64,000 bases of DNA from an uncultured Marvinbryantia sp. Its GTDB lineage: Bacteria; Bacillota; Clostridia; Lachnospirales; Lachnospiraceae. Of the stretch, positions 33,969 to 42,642 are shown piece after piece; within the stretch, counting starts at the first letter, position 1; the number at the start of each line of letters is the position of its first letter. The notes beneath the pieces are model-generated. The model did not search any database. It saw nothing but the letters and a program-made list of their open reading frames with translations, and had not been told where the DNA came from. Both the position numbers and the translations under genes were made by a program. The stretch covers positions 1-64,000 of the forward strand of contig CAKRON010000004.1 in NCBI GenBank assembly GCA_934373455.1. The letters are read 5' to 3'.

Positions 33969-35342
33969 TCATTCAAATATGTCATTCAGTTGATATAATA
34001 CACGGTCACTGCTGGTTACTACTACCACAGAGTCTCCCTGTGTAAAACAAGAGTCACCATTTGGGATCTCAATCTGTCCACCATGAATGATACTTGCCAC
34101 CAATATATTTTTTCGAATCTTCAATGCCTTTAATGGTTCATTACAATGGATTGTCTTTTCATTTACACGGAATTCCACAGCCTCGGCCTGCCCATCCGCA
34201 ATACTGTGTACTGTCACAGCTGCACCTGTCTGATTCTGCATGGCACGAACATATCCCACAATTGTATTACAGCATAATTCCTTCGGGCAAACCACACTTC
34301 CAAGTTCCAGTTCATCCAGAAGATTTCCATTTCTTCTACGTCCCACTTTTGTAATAATCTGTGACACACCACATTTTCTGCCATACATAGCTATAATCAT
34401 ATTCATTTCATCCAGACCGGTCAGCGTCACAAGAGCATCCATGTCTTCGATCTCTTCACTGTACAACAGTGTCTGACTGCTGGCATCTCCCTGGATCACA
34501 GCCACATTCGGAAGCAGACTTGCCAGTTGGATACAACGTTCTTTTTTTTGCTCAATAATTTTTACAGACATACCGCTCTTCTGCAGTCTCTGTGCCAGAT
34601 AGAAGCCAATCTTGCTTCCTCCACAGATCATGACATTCTTTACTTTTTTGGAAATAACGCCCACATTGCTCAGAAGTATAGCCAGGTTGTTGGTCGGTGC
34701 TGTCACAAATACCCGGTCTCCTGCCTGAAGAACGAAATTACCGTCAGGAGCGATCGCTGTACCATTACGTAAAACAGCGCATACTAAAACTCTGCATTTT
34801 ACAATACTGTCCAATTCACTTAATGGCACATTACACAACTTATTCTTTGCATCCAGACGAATCTCCGCAATCTCGACCCTTCCGCCGGCAAAAGCTTCCC
34901 TGTGCAGAAATCCAGGAAGCTTCAGAAGTCTCTCGATCTCTACTGCTGCCTGCTTCTCCGGGTTCACCACCAAAGACAAAGCAAAGGTATCCCGCATTTT
35001 ATAAATCTGGTTTGAATATTCCGGATTCCGGATTCTGGCAATCGTATGGATTCCAGGACGCATTCCATGCGCCGTCATACAACAAAGCAGATTCACTTCA
35101 TCTGCACTGGTTGCCGCAATCAGAAGATCCGTGTCCTGTATTCCGGCCTGATTCAAAACTACCATAGATGCACAGTTTCCCTGTACCGTCATCACATCAT
35201 AACTTTCAATACTTGCTTCCAGTACTTCTGGGTTGGAATCTATCAATGTAATATCATGTCCCTCTGCTGACAGCTGATTCGTCAGCATATTACCAACTTT
35301 TCCATCCCCCGCAATAATAATCTTCACAGATTTTTCCTCCAA
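33969..35342 (-). CDS. trkA: potassium uptake regulatory protein TrkA
   Basis: The cytoplasmic NAD(H)-binding gating subunit of TrkH. It has 457 residues made of two RCK units: Rossmann motif GDGKVGNML near 12, a TrkA_C domain (about 140-220), a second Rossmann half GGSKIGFYLAQRL near 238, and a second TrkA_C to the end. This double form is the TrkA type rather than single-unit KtrA. First gene of trkA-trkH-tetR. Confidence 0.94.
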   Translation of the reverse strand: MEEKSVKIIIAGDGKVGNMLTNQLSAEGHDITLIDSNPEVLEASIESYDVMTVQGNCASMVVLNQAGIQDTDLLIAATSADEVNLLCCMTAHGMRPGIHTIARIRNPEYSNQIYKMRDTFALSLVVNPEKQAAVEIERLLKLPGFLHREAFAGGRVEIAEIRLDAKNKLCNVPLSELDSIVKCRVLVCAVLRNGTAIAPDGNFVLQAGDRVFVTAPTNNLAILLSNVGVISKKVKNVMICGGSKIGFYLAQRLQKSGMSVKIIEQKKERCIQLASLLPNVAVIQGDASSQTLLYSEEIEDMDALVTLTGLDEMNMIIAMYGRKCGVSQIITKVGRRRNGNLLDELELGSVVCPKELCCNTIVGYVRAMQNQTGAAVTVHSIADGQAEAVEFRVNEKTIHCNEPLKALKIRKNILVASIIHGGQIEIPNGDSCFTQGDSVVVVTSSDRVLYQLNDIFE

Positions 35343-35411
35343 AATATAATTCCATGATTCCTATGTCATCAGTATTACTATTCTATCATATATTTATATT
35401 AATTCAACTGA

Positions 35412-35446
35412 TAAAACAAGAGGATCCTGCAAAAGCAGAACCCTCT
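35412..35446 (-). terminator. terminator of the P-type ATPase operon
   Basis: AGAGG..CTGC pairs with GCAG..CCTCT and is followed by TGTTTTAT on the minus strand, 33 bases after the ATPase stop. Confidence 0.7.
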
Positions 35447-35478
35447 GTAAAATTTTATGTTTATTTTGTTAAAATTTA

Positions 35479-37560
35479 TTATAGTAATTTTCTCATACTG
35501 CCAAGACTGATCAGTAATGTTGATGTATTATGCAATAGTGCTGATGTTGTCGGCTGAATCACGCCAAATACACCAAGTGCAATCAACGTAGAATTGATTC
35601 CCACAATATTTCGGTAATTTCTGTGGATTCTCTTCATTAACTGATCACTAATCTGTTTCAAAAGCAGAATCTGATTCAGATCATCTGCACTGATTGTAAT
35701 ATCTGCAATTTCTCTTGCCAGTTCTGCACCATCACTGATCGCAATCCCTGCATCAGCTGCAGACAGTGCCGGAGAGTCATTGATACCATCTCCTGTCATG
35801 ATCACTTTTCGTCCGGCTCGTTTTTCCCGCTCTACAAATTCTGCCTTGTCTCCGGGAAGTACTTCTGCATAATACTCATCAATACCAACTTTTTCTGCAA
35901 TGGCTTTTGCTGTATGCTCATTATCTCCAGTCATCATGACTACTTTTGAAATACCTGCCTTTTTCAAAGCTCTAATTACATCTGCCGCTTCTTTACGCAG
36001 CGGATCCTCCACGCAGATGACTGCTGACAGCTTACCTTCAATTGCCATATACAGATGCGAGTATTCCATTGGAAGGCTGTCAAGTAGTACTTTCTGATCT
36101 TCCCCAATAGCGGTTTTCTCATCTTCGAATACAAAATGATAACTTCCGATGATGACTTTCTTATTCTCCACAAAAGAGGAAATACCATGTGCTACCACAT
36201 ACTCGACCTTGGAATGCATCTCTTCATGCTCCAGACCTTTTTCCTGAGCCGCATGTACCACTGCTTTTGCCATTGAATGTGGAAAATGTTCCTCCAGACA
36301 AGCTGCGATACGAAGCAATTCTGCTTCACTTCTTCCATCAAATGATACTACTCGTACTACTGTCGGTTTTGCCTTTGTCAACGTTCCTGTCTTATCAAAT
36401 ACAATCGTATCTGCATCTGCCACAGCTTCCAGGAACTTTCCGCCCTTCACTGTGATATGATGTTTTCCAGCCTCATGAATTGCGTACAATACCGAAATCG
36501 GCATTGCCATCTTCAGCGCACAGGAAAAATCTACCATCAATACAGACAGTGCTTTCGTCACATTTCTTGTAAACAAATAGGTCAGTGCCGTTCCACCGAG
36601 CGTCCATGGTACCAGACGGTCTGCCAGATGTTCTGCCTTACTTTCCAGTCCGGACTTCAGCTTTTCCGAGTCTTCAATCATTTTCACAACTTGCTCATAG
36701 CGGCTTCCTCCGCCTGTTGCTGTAACTTGTAGTGTCAGTTCTCCCTCTTCCAGAACTGTTCCGGCAAATACACCGGCTCCTGCACTTTTTCGAACTGCCA
36801 CAGATTCGCCAGTCAAAGATGCCTGATTCACCATGCCTTCTCCGTCTGTCACGGTACCGTCAAACGGTATCACATTACCCATATGTACAACAACCTGATC
36901 GCCCTTTTGAATACTGCTGCTGTTTACCAGTACCTCTGTTTCATTCTGCTTCATCCACACTTTCGTCACATGAAGTGACATACTTCTTGCCAGATCACCT
37001 ACAGACTTCTTATGTGTCCACTCTTCCAGAATTTCTCCAATACCAAGAAGGAACATTACAGAACCGGCGGTTGCATAATCACCACGGATAATGGATACTC
37101 CAATCGCTGTGCCATCCAGTACCGGTACTTCAATCTTACGATTCCACAGACATTTGATTCCCTTTACGATATATGGAATTGCAATTACCGTGTTGTAACA
37201 TGCCTGGATCGGTGCCGGCAGAAACCATTTTCTTGCATAGTGAAATGCCACATTCCATACCAGTTTATCCTGATACTCTGCATTCAGTTCTCTTCCTGAG
37301 TTCTGAATATAATGCTCCGGAACTTCTATATCTTCATAATGAAATGCCTGAAGCTTTTTCAGCATATCATAGCGGTCTTTTTTATTTCCATTATAATAGA
37401 CCGTCGCATCACAGGTCTGATCATTTACTTTTACCTGCTCCACATAAGACAGATTTGTCAAAAAATACTGTAATATATCTGCTTGTGCATAACTCATGCG
37501 ATAAACTGACATATGTATGCGGATTCGTCTTTTTGATTCACTTTTAATCTGAAACTTCAC
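35479..37560 (-). CDS. non-canonical P1B metal ATPase (SCALK type), FezB-like
   Basis: A 693-residue P-type ATPase. The core is complete: TGES at 250-253, phospho-Asp389 in DKTGTLTKAKP, and GDGINDSPAL near 600. In place of the CPC or SPC metal motif of helix 4 it has SCALK (346-350) and then MAMP. There is no CxxC metal-binding domain; the N-terminus instead has an Arg/Lys-rich stretch (KRRIRIHM, 10-17) followed by an HMA-like fold without Cys pair. It starts with GTG 12 bases after a DUF6110-like gene. The combination recalls the P1B-6 ATPase FezB of ferrosome loci, which loads iron into intracellular vesicles, as far as I remember that family. Transport of iron (or another metal) is inferred. 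Metal ATPase membership is certain. Confidence 0.85.
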   Translation of the reverse strand: MKFQIKSESKRRIRIHMSVYRMSYAQADILQYFLTNLSYVEQVKVNDQTCDATVYYNGNKKDRYDMLKKLQAFHYEDIEVPEHYIQNSGRELNAEYQDKLVWNVAFHYARKWFLPAPIQACYNTVIAIPYIVKGIKCLWNRKIEVPVLDGTAIGVSIIRGDYATAGSVMFLLGIGEILEEWTHKKSVGDLARSMSLHVTKVWMKQNETEVLVNSSSIQKGDQVVVHMGNVIPFDGTVTDGEGMVNQASLTGESVAVRKSAGAGVFAGTVLEEGELTLQVTATGGGSRYEQVVKMIEDSEKLKSGLESKAEHLADRLVPWTLGGTALTYLFTRNVTKALSVLMVDFSCALKMAMPISVLYAIHEAGKHHITVKGGKFLEAVADADTIVFDKTGTLTKAKPTVVRVVSFDGRSEAELLRIAACLEEHFPHSMAKAVVHAAQEKGLEHEEMHSKVEYVVAHGISSFVENKKVIIGSYHFVFEDEKTAIGEDQKVLLDSLPMEYSHLYMAIEGKLSAVICVEDPLRKEAADVIRALKKAGISKVVMMTGDNEHTAKAIAEKVGIDEYYAEVLPGDKAEFVEREKRAGRKVIMTGDGINDSPALSAADAGIAISDGAELAREIADITISADDLNQILLLKQISDQLMKRIHRNYRNIVGINSTLIALGVFGVIQPTTSALLHNTSTLLISLGSMRKLL

Positions 37561-37572
37561 CGATGACCGCCT

Positions 37573-37896
37573 CTATTCCGCAGTCTCTTCTGCAGTTTCT
37601 TTCACTTCATTTACTTCATTGAATTCTTCATCTTCAAATGACTGTTCTTCTGCTTTCTGTGCCCGTTCTTCATTAATATCTTTTGCACCTTCCAGGATAT
37701 CTTCACAATTTTCCTGCACAAGATTTACAGTTTTCATAACGCATTCCTTTGCTCTGAGAACTGCTGCTGTACATTCTGTATACACTTTCTTTGCATCGTC
37801 GCTTGCCAGTACTTTTACGCCGGCTGTTCCAAATACAAATCCCCCGGCAAAAGTTCCTACTTTTTTCCAGTCTACTTTTTTTAATACGTTTTTCAT
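37573..37896 (-). CDS. DUF6110-like small protein, partner of the ATPase
   Basis: A 107-residue protein with a Gly-rich hydrophobic N-terminal stretch (VGTFAGGFVFGTAGVKVLA, about 13-31) that may insert in a membrane, then DDAKKVYTECTAAVLRAKECVM and a helical region, and an acidic tail rich in Glu. This fits the family called DUF6110, found beside heavy-metal ATPases in Clostridia. A strong promoter and an 86-base leader with a hairpin lie upstream. By analogy with ferrosome operons it could be the vesicle-associated small protein (FezA-like); that is inference. Confidence 0.7.
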   Translation of the reverse strand: MKNVLKKVDWKKVGTFAGGFVFGTAGVKVLASDDAKKVYTECTAAVLRAKECVMKTVNLVQENCEDILEGAKDINEERAQKAEEQSFEDEEFNEVNEVKETAEETAE

Positions 37897-37929
37897 GTCG
37901 CTTTCCTCCTCTAATCTTTACAAGTCCAT

Positions 37930-37969
37930 GGGAACTTTATGTACTCATGCATCACTTTTATTAGTTCCC
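37930..37969 (-). promoter_or_regulatory. leader inverted repeat upstream of the DUF6110 gene
   Basis: GGGAACT and AGTTCCC stand 26 bases apart in the leader between promoter and ribosome site. They could form an mRNA hairpin or a repressor site. No known riboswitch fits. Confidence 0.35.
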
Positions 37970-37988
37970 GCAAACTCTTATCAGAGTC

Positions 37989-38017
37989 ATTCTACGTCAC
38001 GACACTTTTTTTGTCAA
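37989..38017 (-). promoter_or_regulatory. promoter of the DUF6110-ATPase operon
   Basis: TTGACA (38012-38017) and TAGAAT (37989-37994) with a 17-bp spacer on the minus strand, about 90 bases before the DUF6110 start codon. Confidence 0.7.
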
Positions 38018-38070
38018 TTTAAAACATACAGAAATGCGTATTATTTCACACAAAAAACATATTTCTCGAA

Positions 38071-39219
38071 TTATTCTTCCTGTTGTTTTTCGTAAGTATC
38101 ATATTTCTCCAGGAAGTTATGGCGAACTCCTCCTGTCTTGTACTCTACCACAGTATCCAGATTCACATTTTCTACACTTTTGAAAATATTGCCTTCTACA
38201 AATGGATTTTTCTTCTTCAATGTGCGAATCAGTTCTTTGATTTCCACGCGCTTAGAACGGTTCTCTTCATTATTACATGTGGTACATGTATCTGTAAACT
38301 TGCAGGCACACTGAATAAAGTGCAGATCATTATAATCTCTCCAGGATTTGATATCATCTTCCCGTATCAAATACAGTGGACGAATCAGTTCCATCCCTTC
38401 AAAATTGGTACTGTGAAGCTTCGGCATCATTGTCTGTACCTGACCCCCGTAAAGCATTCCCATTAAAATTGTTTCAATCACATCATCGTAATGGTGGCCA
38501 AGAGCAATCTTGTTGCATCCCAATTCTTTTGCATATGCATACAAATGCCCTCTTCTCATTCTGGCGCAGAGATAACACGGAGAATTCTCTATTTCATACA
38601 CAGCATCAAAAATATTGGATTCAAAGAACGTAACCGGAACATTCAGCTTTCTGGCATTTTCTTCTATAATATGTCGATTTGCCTCATTATATCCGGGATC
38701 CATTACCAGATATTTCACTTCAAATTCAAACTTATTGTGGCGCTTCAGTTCCTGAAACAGCTTTGCCATCAGCATGGAATCTTTTCCACCGGATATACAT
38801 ACTGCGATCCTGTCTCCCGGTTTCACCAACTCATAAGTATTAATTGCCCGGCAAAATTTTGACCAGATGCGCTTCTTGTACGTCTTTCTCAGACTTTGCT
38901 CCACATTTTTCGCAAAATCTTCTTCTTCCTGTCGCTTCATATAATCCATAAGCCAGGCAATATACCCACCTTCCAGACTTTCCGCATCAAAGCCTTTTTC
39001 AACTAAATTTTCCGCCAAATCGATACTGTTTCTTCCTCTGGAACAGCAAATAATCAATTTCTTATTCCTATCTGTCAAGTTACTCTCTTCGATTTCATCA
39101 GCCGGAATTGCTGTGGCACCTGGAATCGCTCCGTGAGCGATCTCACTTTCACTTCGAATATCAATCAACTGATATTTTTCAGGGTTCATTTTTCTTAATT
39201 CTTCTATTGTAATACTCAT
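38071..39219 (-). CDS. rhodanese-TtcA fusion, tRNA thiolation-type ATPase
   Basis: A 382-residue fusion. Residues 1-95 are a rhodanese domain with the active-site loop CSRGRNS (Cys59), able to carry a persulfide. From about 115 follows a TtcA/TilS-like PP-loop ATPase: SGGKDS at 143-148, YLVMDPGYNEANR, PCYLCARMRRGHLY with a CxxC pair, LGHHYDDVIETIL, and the late Cys cluster CACKFTDTCTTC. TtcA makes 2-thiocytidine in tRNA using an iron-sulfur cluster. The fusion suggests that the rhodanese supplies sulfur to the thiolase part. The family is clear; the target tRNA position is not. Confidence 0.85.
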   Translation of the reverse strand: MSITIEELRKMNPEKYQLIDIRSESEIAHGAIPGATAIPADEIEESNLTDRNKKLIICCSRGRNSIDLAENLVEKGFDAESLEGGYIAWLMDYMKRQEEEDFAKNVEQSLRKTYKKRIWSKFCRAINTYELVKPGDRIAVCISGGKDSMLMAKLFQELKRHNKFEFEVKYLVMDPGYNEANRHIIEENARKLNVPVTFFESNIFDAVYEIENSPCYLCARMRRGHLYAYAKELGCNKIALGHHYDDVIETILMGMLYGGQVQTMMPKLHSTNFEGMELIRPLYLIREDDIKSWRDYNDLHFIQCACKFTDTCTTCNNEENRSKRVEIKELIRTLKKKNPFVEGNIFKSVENVNLDTVVEYKTGGVRHNFLEKYDTYEKQQEE

Positions 39220-39249
39220 GTGTCTCTCCTTATTTCATATGACAGCCAC

Positions 39250-40167
39250 CTATTCATTCAAATAGATTTCTTCTTTTGCTTTCATCAGTAAATACAGCGT
39301 CTCTGTTGCCGGAACAGGTATCTGTTTTTTTTCTGCCATCTGCAAAAGTGTCCCTGCCAGATATTCATTCTCCGTTCTTCTGTGATGAAGTACATCTTCC
39401 AACATAGATGTTTTTTTTGCTCCTTTATAGCTGACATAATATTGAATGATATCTTCTATGTCACGTTCCGACAATGGAATATCTTTTGCGCGTGCCACTT
39501 CTACAAATTCCCGCATGCTTTTTCTACAGATTGTCTGTAACTCTTCATACGTTCGAAATTTACTGTAATCTGCTCCGGTTAATGCTGTCACAGAATTTCC
39601 AGCCACATTCAGCATCCATTTTTTCCAGACCATCTTATCAATGTCAGATTCTACTATCACATCCAGCCCTGATATGTGAAGAAGATTGTATACATGCTGT
39701 ACAATATCATCTCCTGAATACGCAGAAGCACCAATATGGGTGACACCTGCATTCGTGAAAAGAAGATTTTCCCCATCCTGAAGAGTATTTGGTCCCTGGA
39801 TATAACCTTTCAATACAATATTTTCCGGAAATGCCTCGCAAAATCTCTTGAACGCATAAATTCCATTTTGGAGAGGAAGTAAGATTGTCTCCGGCGCTAT
39901 CACTGAACGAAGATCATTGATTGCAGATTCAATATCATAATTCTTCACACATATGATCGCAAGTGTTGGGATCTGATTCATCTCCTCTGCTGACGAAACA
40001 ATTTTCGCTGAAAATGCACTTCCATTTACCCAGTAATGCTTTTTTTCCATTTTTTTGCGGCGCTGTCCTGTTGCAACCAGCGCAAATTTATCTCCATACC
40101 ATTCATTCAGATGCCACGCAATCGGAATCCCTATTGCACCAAATCCAATAAGCACGATTTGTTCCAT
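39250..40167 (-). CDS. ketopantoate reductase family protein (PanE/ApbA-like)
   Basis: An NADPH-dependent 2-oxo-acid reductase of the PanE/ApbA family, 305 residues. The Rossmann motif GFGAIGIPIAWHL starts at residue 6; the catalytic Lys region KMVWKKWMLNVAGNSVTAL and the EVARA and HHRRTENEYLAG blocks follow. ATG 40167 gives the family's usual MEQIVLIGFGAIG and has AGGAGA upstream; the frame opens 16 codons earlier. No panB/panC neighbours exist, so the substrate may not be ketopantoate. It lies behind the Ldh-family gene with a 290-bp gap that holds an inverted-repeat element. Confidence 0.82.
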   Translation of the reverse strand: MEQIVLIGFGAIGIPIAWHLNEWYGDKFALVATGQRRKKMEKKHYWVNGSAFSAKIVSSAEEMNQIPTLAIICVKNYDIESAINDLRSVIAPETILLPLQNGIYAFKRFCEAFPENIVLKGYIQGPNTLQDGENLLFTNAGVTHIGASAYSGDDIVQHVYNLLHISGLDVIVESDIDKMVWKKWMLNVAGNSVTALTGADYSKFRTYEELQTICRKSMREFVEVARAKDIPLSERDIEDIIQYYVSYKGAKKTSMLEDVLHHRRTENEYLAGTLLQMAEKKQIPVPATETLYLLMKAKEEIYLNE

Positions 40168-40308
40168 ACTTCTGTTCTGTCTCCTGTTCTTCATAAATAT
40201 TATCAGGTCTGTCACATTATTTTGACATATTTTTTTAATTCATTCATATAATATATTAATTCCTTAAGAATTATATTCTTTACCGGAATAATTCTAGGAT
40301 ACATTCTA

Positions 40309-40444
40309 TCCGACAAAGATGATTTTACTATCCATGCGGTCTGTAATATTCTGCTTTTATCCGATTGTGCCACACTTCTATAGCACCTCTTAAGAGGCTA
40401 CTTATCCTTTCTTCTGCGCACAATGTGGATAAACTTTGTCGGAT
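40309..40444. repeat. nested inverted-repeat element between two reductase genes
   Basis: Three sets of inverted repeats are nested in 136 bp: ATCCGACAAAG / CTTTGTCGGAT at the ends; TTATCCGATTGTGC / GCACAATGTGGATAA next; CCTCTTAAGAGG in the middle. An extra 37 bases lie between the first two left arms only. It may be a structured leader of the panE-like gene, a small palindromic repeat, or a terminator with unusual form. The remaining gap shows nothing else. Confidence 0.55.
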
Positions 40445-40457
40445 ATTTTCTATGCCT

Positions 40458-41564
40458 CTATTCAAATGGAAATTTATACGGCAATTTATACTTATCCCTT
40501 ATTTCCATAAATTCTTTCTGTACTGCTTCGCCCACAGGAACTCCTTTATCTTTTCGTTCCTGCCACATCAGCCATTCTTTTTCTCCGGCAGTATAAATCC
40601 GTTCCTGTCCCGGTGCTTTTTTCGATGCACGCAGAGCCCTGCAAATCTCTCCTGCTGTCCTTCGGAACACTGTTTCTCCCATAAAGAACTCCGGATTGAT
40701 GACAAAGAAGAAATGGCCAAGGTGATACATACTTCTGGTACCATCGGCATTTAATCCAGTCAGTGCTTTCATGAACGGACCTCCTGTCAGTGCTGCTGAA
40801 AGGATTTCAACAACGGCTGCATATCCATATCCTTTAAAACCACCCAGTTCATCCCCGATTCCGCCAAGAGGCGCTAATGCAGCTGTACCATCTACCAACG
40901 CCTTTAAGATCTCTTTGGAATCTGTCATTGCTTCTCCTGTTTCAGAAACCACCATTCCGGCCGGCGTGTCTTTTCCTTCTCGGGCATAATATTCAATTTT
41001 TCCACGCTGCACGATCGATGTCGCACAATCAAGGCAAAACGGAAATTCTTCGTCTGTCGGAAGCGCAAATGTCAGTGGATTTGTTCCCATCATATTTTCC
41101 ACTCCAAACGTCGGTGCAATGGAAGGTCTTGCATTGGTACCTGTAATTCCAATCAATCCGGCTTTACTTGCCATCGTTGCCCAGTACCCTGCTATTCCAT
41201 AATGCGTAGAATTACAGATGGAACCACCAGCCATACCATAAGTTTTTGCTTTCTCAATCAGCAGCTCCATCATTTTATGACTGGCTACCATTCCCATTCC
41301 GTCATGAGCATCCATCACAACAGTGGTTGGTGTCTCTTTTAAAATTTCTATTTCTGTCACTGGTTTCAATGTGCCGTTTAAAATTCGGTCCATGTAAATC
41401 GGCTTGAAGCGATTACATCCATGACTTTCTATTCCCCGTCTGTCACTTTCCATCAGGACATCCGCACAAATTCTGGCATCCTCTTCCGGCACACCAACTG
41501 CCTGGAAAGCATCCGTCATAAAATTTCCAACCAACTCCCAACTGATATAAGGTCTTGTCTCCAT
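40458..41564 (-). CDS. malate/L-lactate dehydrogenase-family oxidoreductase
   Basis: A 368-residue NAD(P)-dependent dehydrogenase of the Ldh2/MDH2 family (like malate, ureidoglycolate or diketogulonate dehydrogenases), unrelated to classic MDH. Family blocks are ESHGCNRF near 50 (catalytic His), GSICNSTHYGIAGYWATMA near 120 and GITGTNARPSIAPTFG, TNPLTFALP near 170-185, and GGFKGYGYAAVVEIL near 255. GGGGGA five bases before ATG 41564 sets the start; the frame opens 34 codons earlier. Neighbouring panE-like gene, XRE regulator and transporter suggest a hydroxy- or keto-acid pathway of unknown substrate. Confidence 0.83.
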   Translation of the reverse strand: METRPYISWELVGNFMTDAFQAVGVPEEDARICADVLMESDRRGIESHGCNRFKPIYMDRILNGTLKPVTEIEILKETPTTVVMDAHDGMGMVASHKMMELLIEKAKTYGMAGGSICNSTHYGIAGYWATMASKAGLIGITGTNARPSIAPTFGVENMMGTNPLTFALPTDEEFPFCLDCATSIVQRGKIEYYAREGKDTPAGMVVSETGEAMTDSKEILKALVDGTAALAPLGGIGDELGGFKGYGYAAVVEILSAALTGGPFMKALTGLNADGTRSMYHLGHFFFVINPEFFMGETVFRRTAGEICRALRASKKAPGQERIYTAGEKEWLMWQERKDKGVPVGEAVQKEFMEIRDKYKLPYKFPFE

Positions 41565-41694
41565 ACTTTTCCCCCAGTACTTTCTATTTTCAAAAATAAA
41601 TGTATTCCAGTGATTTGCGTCTACTTCGATTTTAGCATCTAACAGGCTAAATAACAAGCCAGTCAAAACAACCTAATCTGAAAGAATATCTGAC

Positions 41695-42420
41695 CTATTC
41701 TCTGTTGTCTACCAGCAGCATATTAAGCTGTTCCAGACGCTTCAAATCTTTTTTAGTGAAAAGCAGCTGATGTCTGAAAGTTTCGGTATGCTCCTGTGGT
41801 TTTAAAGTAATCACACATTTAAAAGCACAAGGCATGAGATCTGCGCTGGAAATGCCGCATAAAAGTCCCGTTGTAAAATCTCTAAGCTCCAGTGGATTGA
41901 AAATATACAGCAAATCTTCTTCCAATGGATTATATTGATTTACGAAAGAAAATCGAATCAACATATCACTGTAAAGAACTCTTCCGGTATAAAAAATTTC
42001 ACTGCTTCTTCCATTGGCTGCAACCGAACAAATCGTCAAGGTTGCCTCATACTTTCCTGGTTCTCCCTTTTTTTCATAAATATCGATGACGCCATCCTTC
42101 GTCCTCTGATATCGTCCATCATAAAAATAAAAATATAACCTCCTTGCCTGGAAAAATGGATTTTTGGGCCCTCTTCCCGGGACAACAGCTGTCTCACCGG
42201 CAGTCTCTGGGAGATATGTGGTAAGCTGGGAAATCGACACCTGAAGGACCTGGCTGATTTCGTATAATGTCTCAATATCAACAGAAATCTCTCCATTTTC
42301 ATATTTACATATGGTGGCCCTGCTCTTATGAATGGCATCTGCCAGTTCCTGCAGTGTCATCTTGCCAGCTTTTCGGTATCTTCGTATTTGTTCTCCTACA
42401 TAACAGGTAAAATCACTCAT
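41695..42420 (-). CDS. XRE-family regulator with C-terminal sensor-like domain
   Basis: A 241-residue protein. Residues 8-65 are an XRE helix-turn-helix (IRRYRKAGKMTLQELADAIHKSR, then ICKYENGEISVDIETLYEIS). The C-terminal 160 residues form a beta-rich domain of unknown kind that could sense a ligand. It is divergent from the transporter gene at 42643 and upstream of the reductases on its own strand. Two 13-bp direct repeats in the divergent region are candidate binding sites. Confidence 0.85.
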   Translation of the reverse strand: MSDFTCYVGEQIRRYRKAGKMTLQELADAIHKSRATICKYENGEISVDIETLYEISQVLQVSISQLTTYLPETAGETAVVPGRGPKNPFFQARRLYFYFYDGRYQRTKDGVIDIYEKKGEPGKYEATLTICSVAANGRSSEIFYTGRVLYSDMLIRFSFVNQYNPLEEDLLYIFNPLELRDFTTGLLCGISSADLMPCAFKCVITLKPQEHTETFRHQLLFTKKDLKRLEQLNMLLVDNRE

Positions 42421-42504
42421 TTTGTTTCCTTATACTATCCATTCTTTTTATTAATCATTTTCTCGTACGATTATATCTTATTACTCAATCATTTGTAAAG
42501 TTAC

Positions 42505-42548
42505 AAGAAACTTTTTTGTCTTAAAATTTCTTTTAAAGAAACTTTTTT
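42505..42548. promoter_or_regulatory. direct-repeat pair in the XRE/transporter divergent region
   Basis: AAGAAACTTTTTT occurs at 42505-42517 and again at 42536-42548, 31 bp apart, about three helical turns, just upstream of the transporter's probable promoter (TTGCAC, TAAAAT). They are likely operator sites for the XRE protein; inferred from spacing and position. Confidence 0.45.
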
Positions 42549-42588
42549 AGGTTGCACTTATCTGAATTTTGAGTAAAATATAGCTATT

Positions 42589-42607
42589 GGGCTTAAATTT
42601 CAAGCCC
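42589..42607 (+). promoter_or_regulatory. small leader hairpin upstream of the transporter
   Basis: GGGCTT and AAGCCC form a six-pair stem followed by TTTATTG, between the promoter and the ribosome site of the transporter gene. It could act as a weak attenuator. Confidence 0.3.
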
Positions 42608-42642
42608 TTTATTGAAAATAATATTGAAAGAGGGAGTATGAA

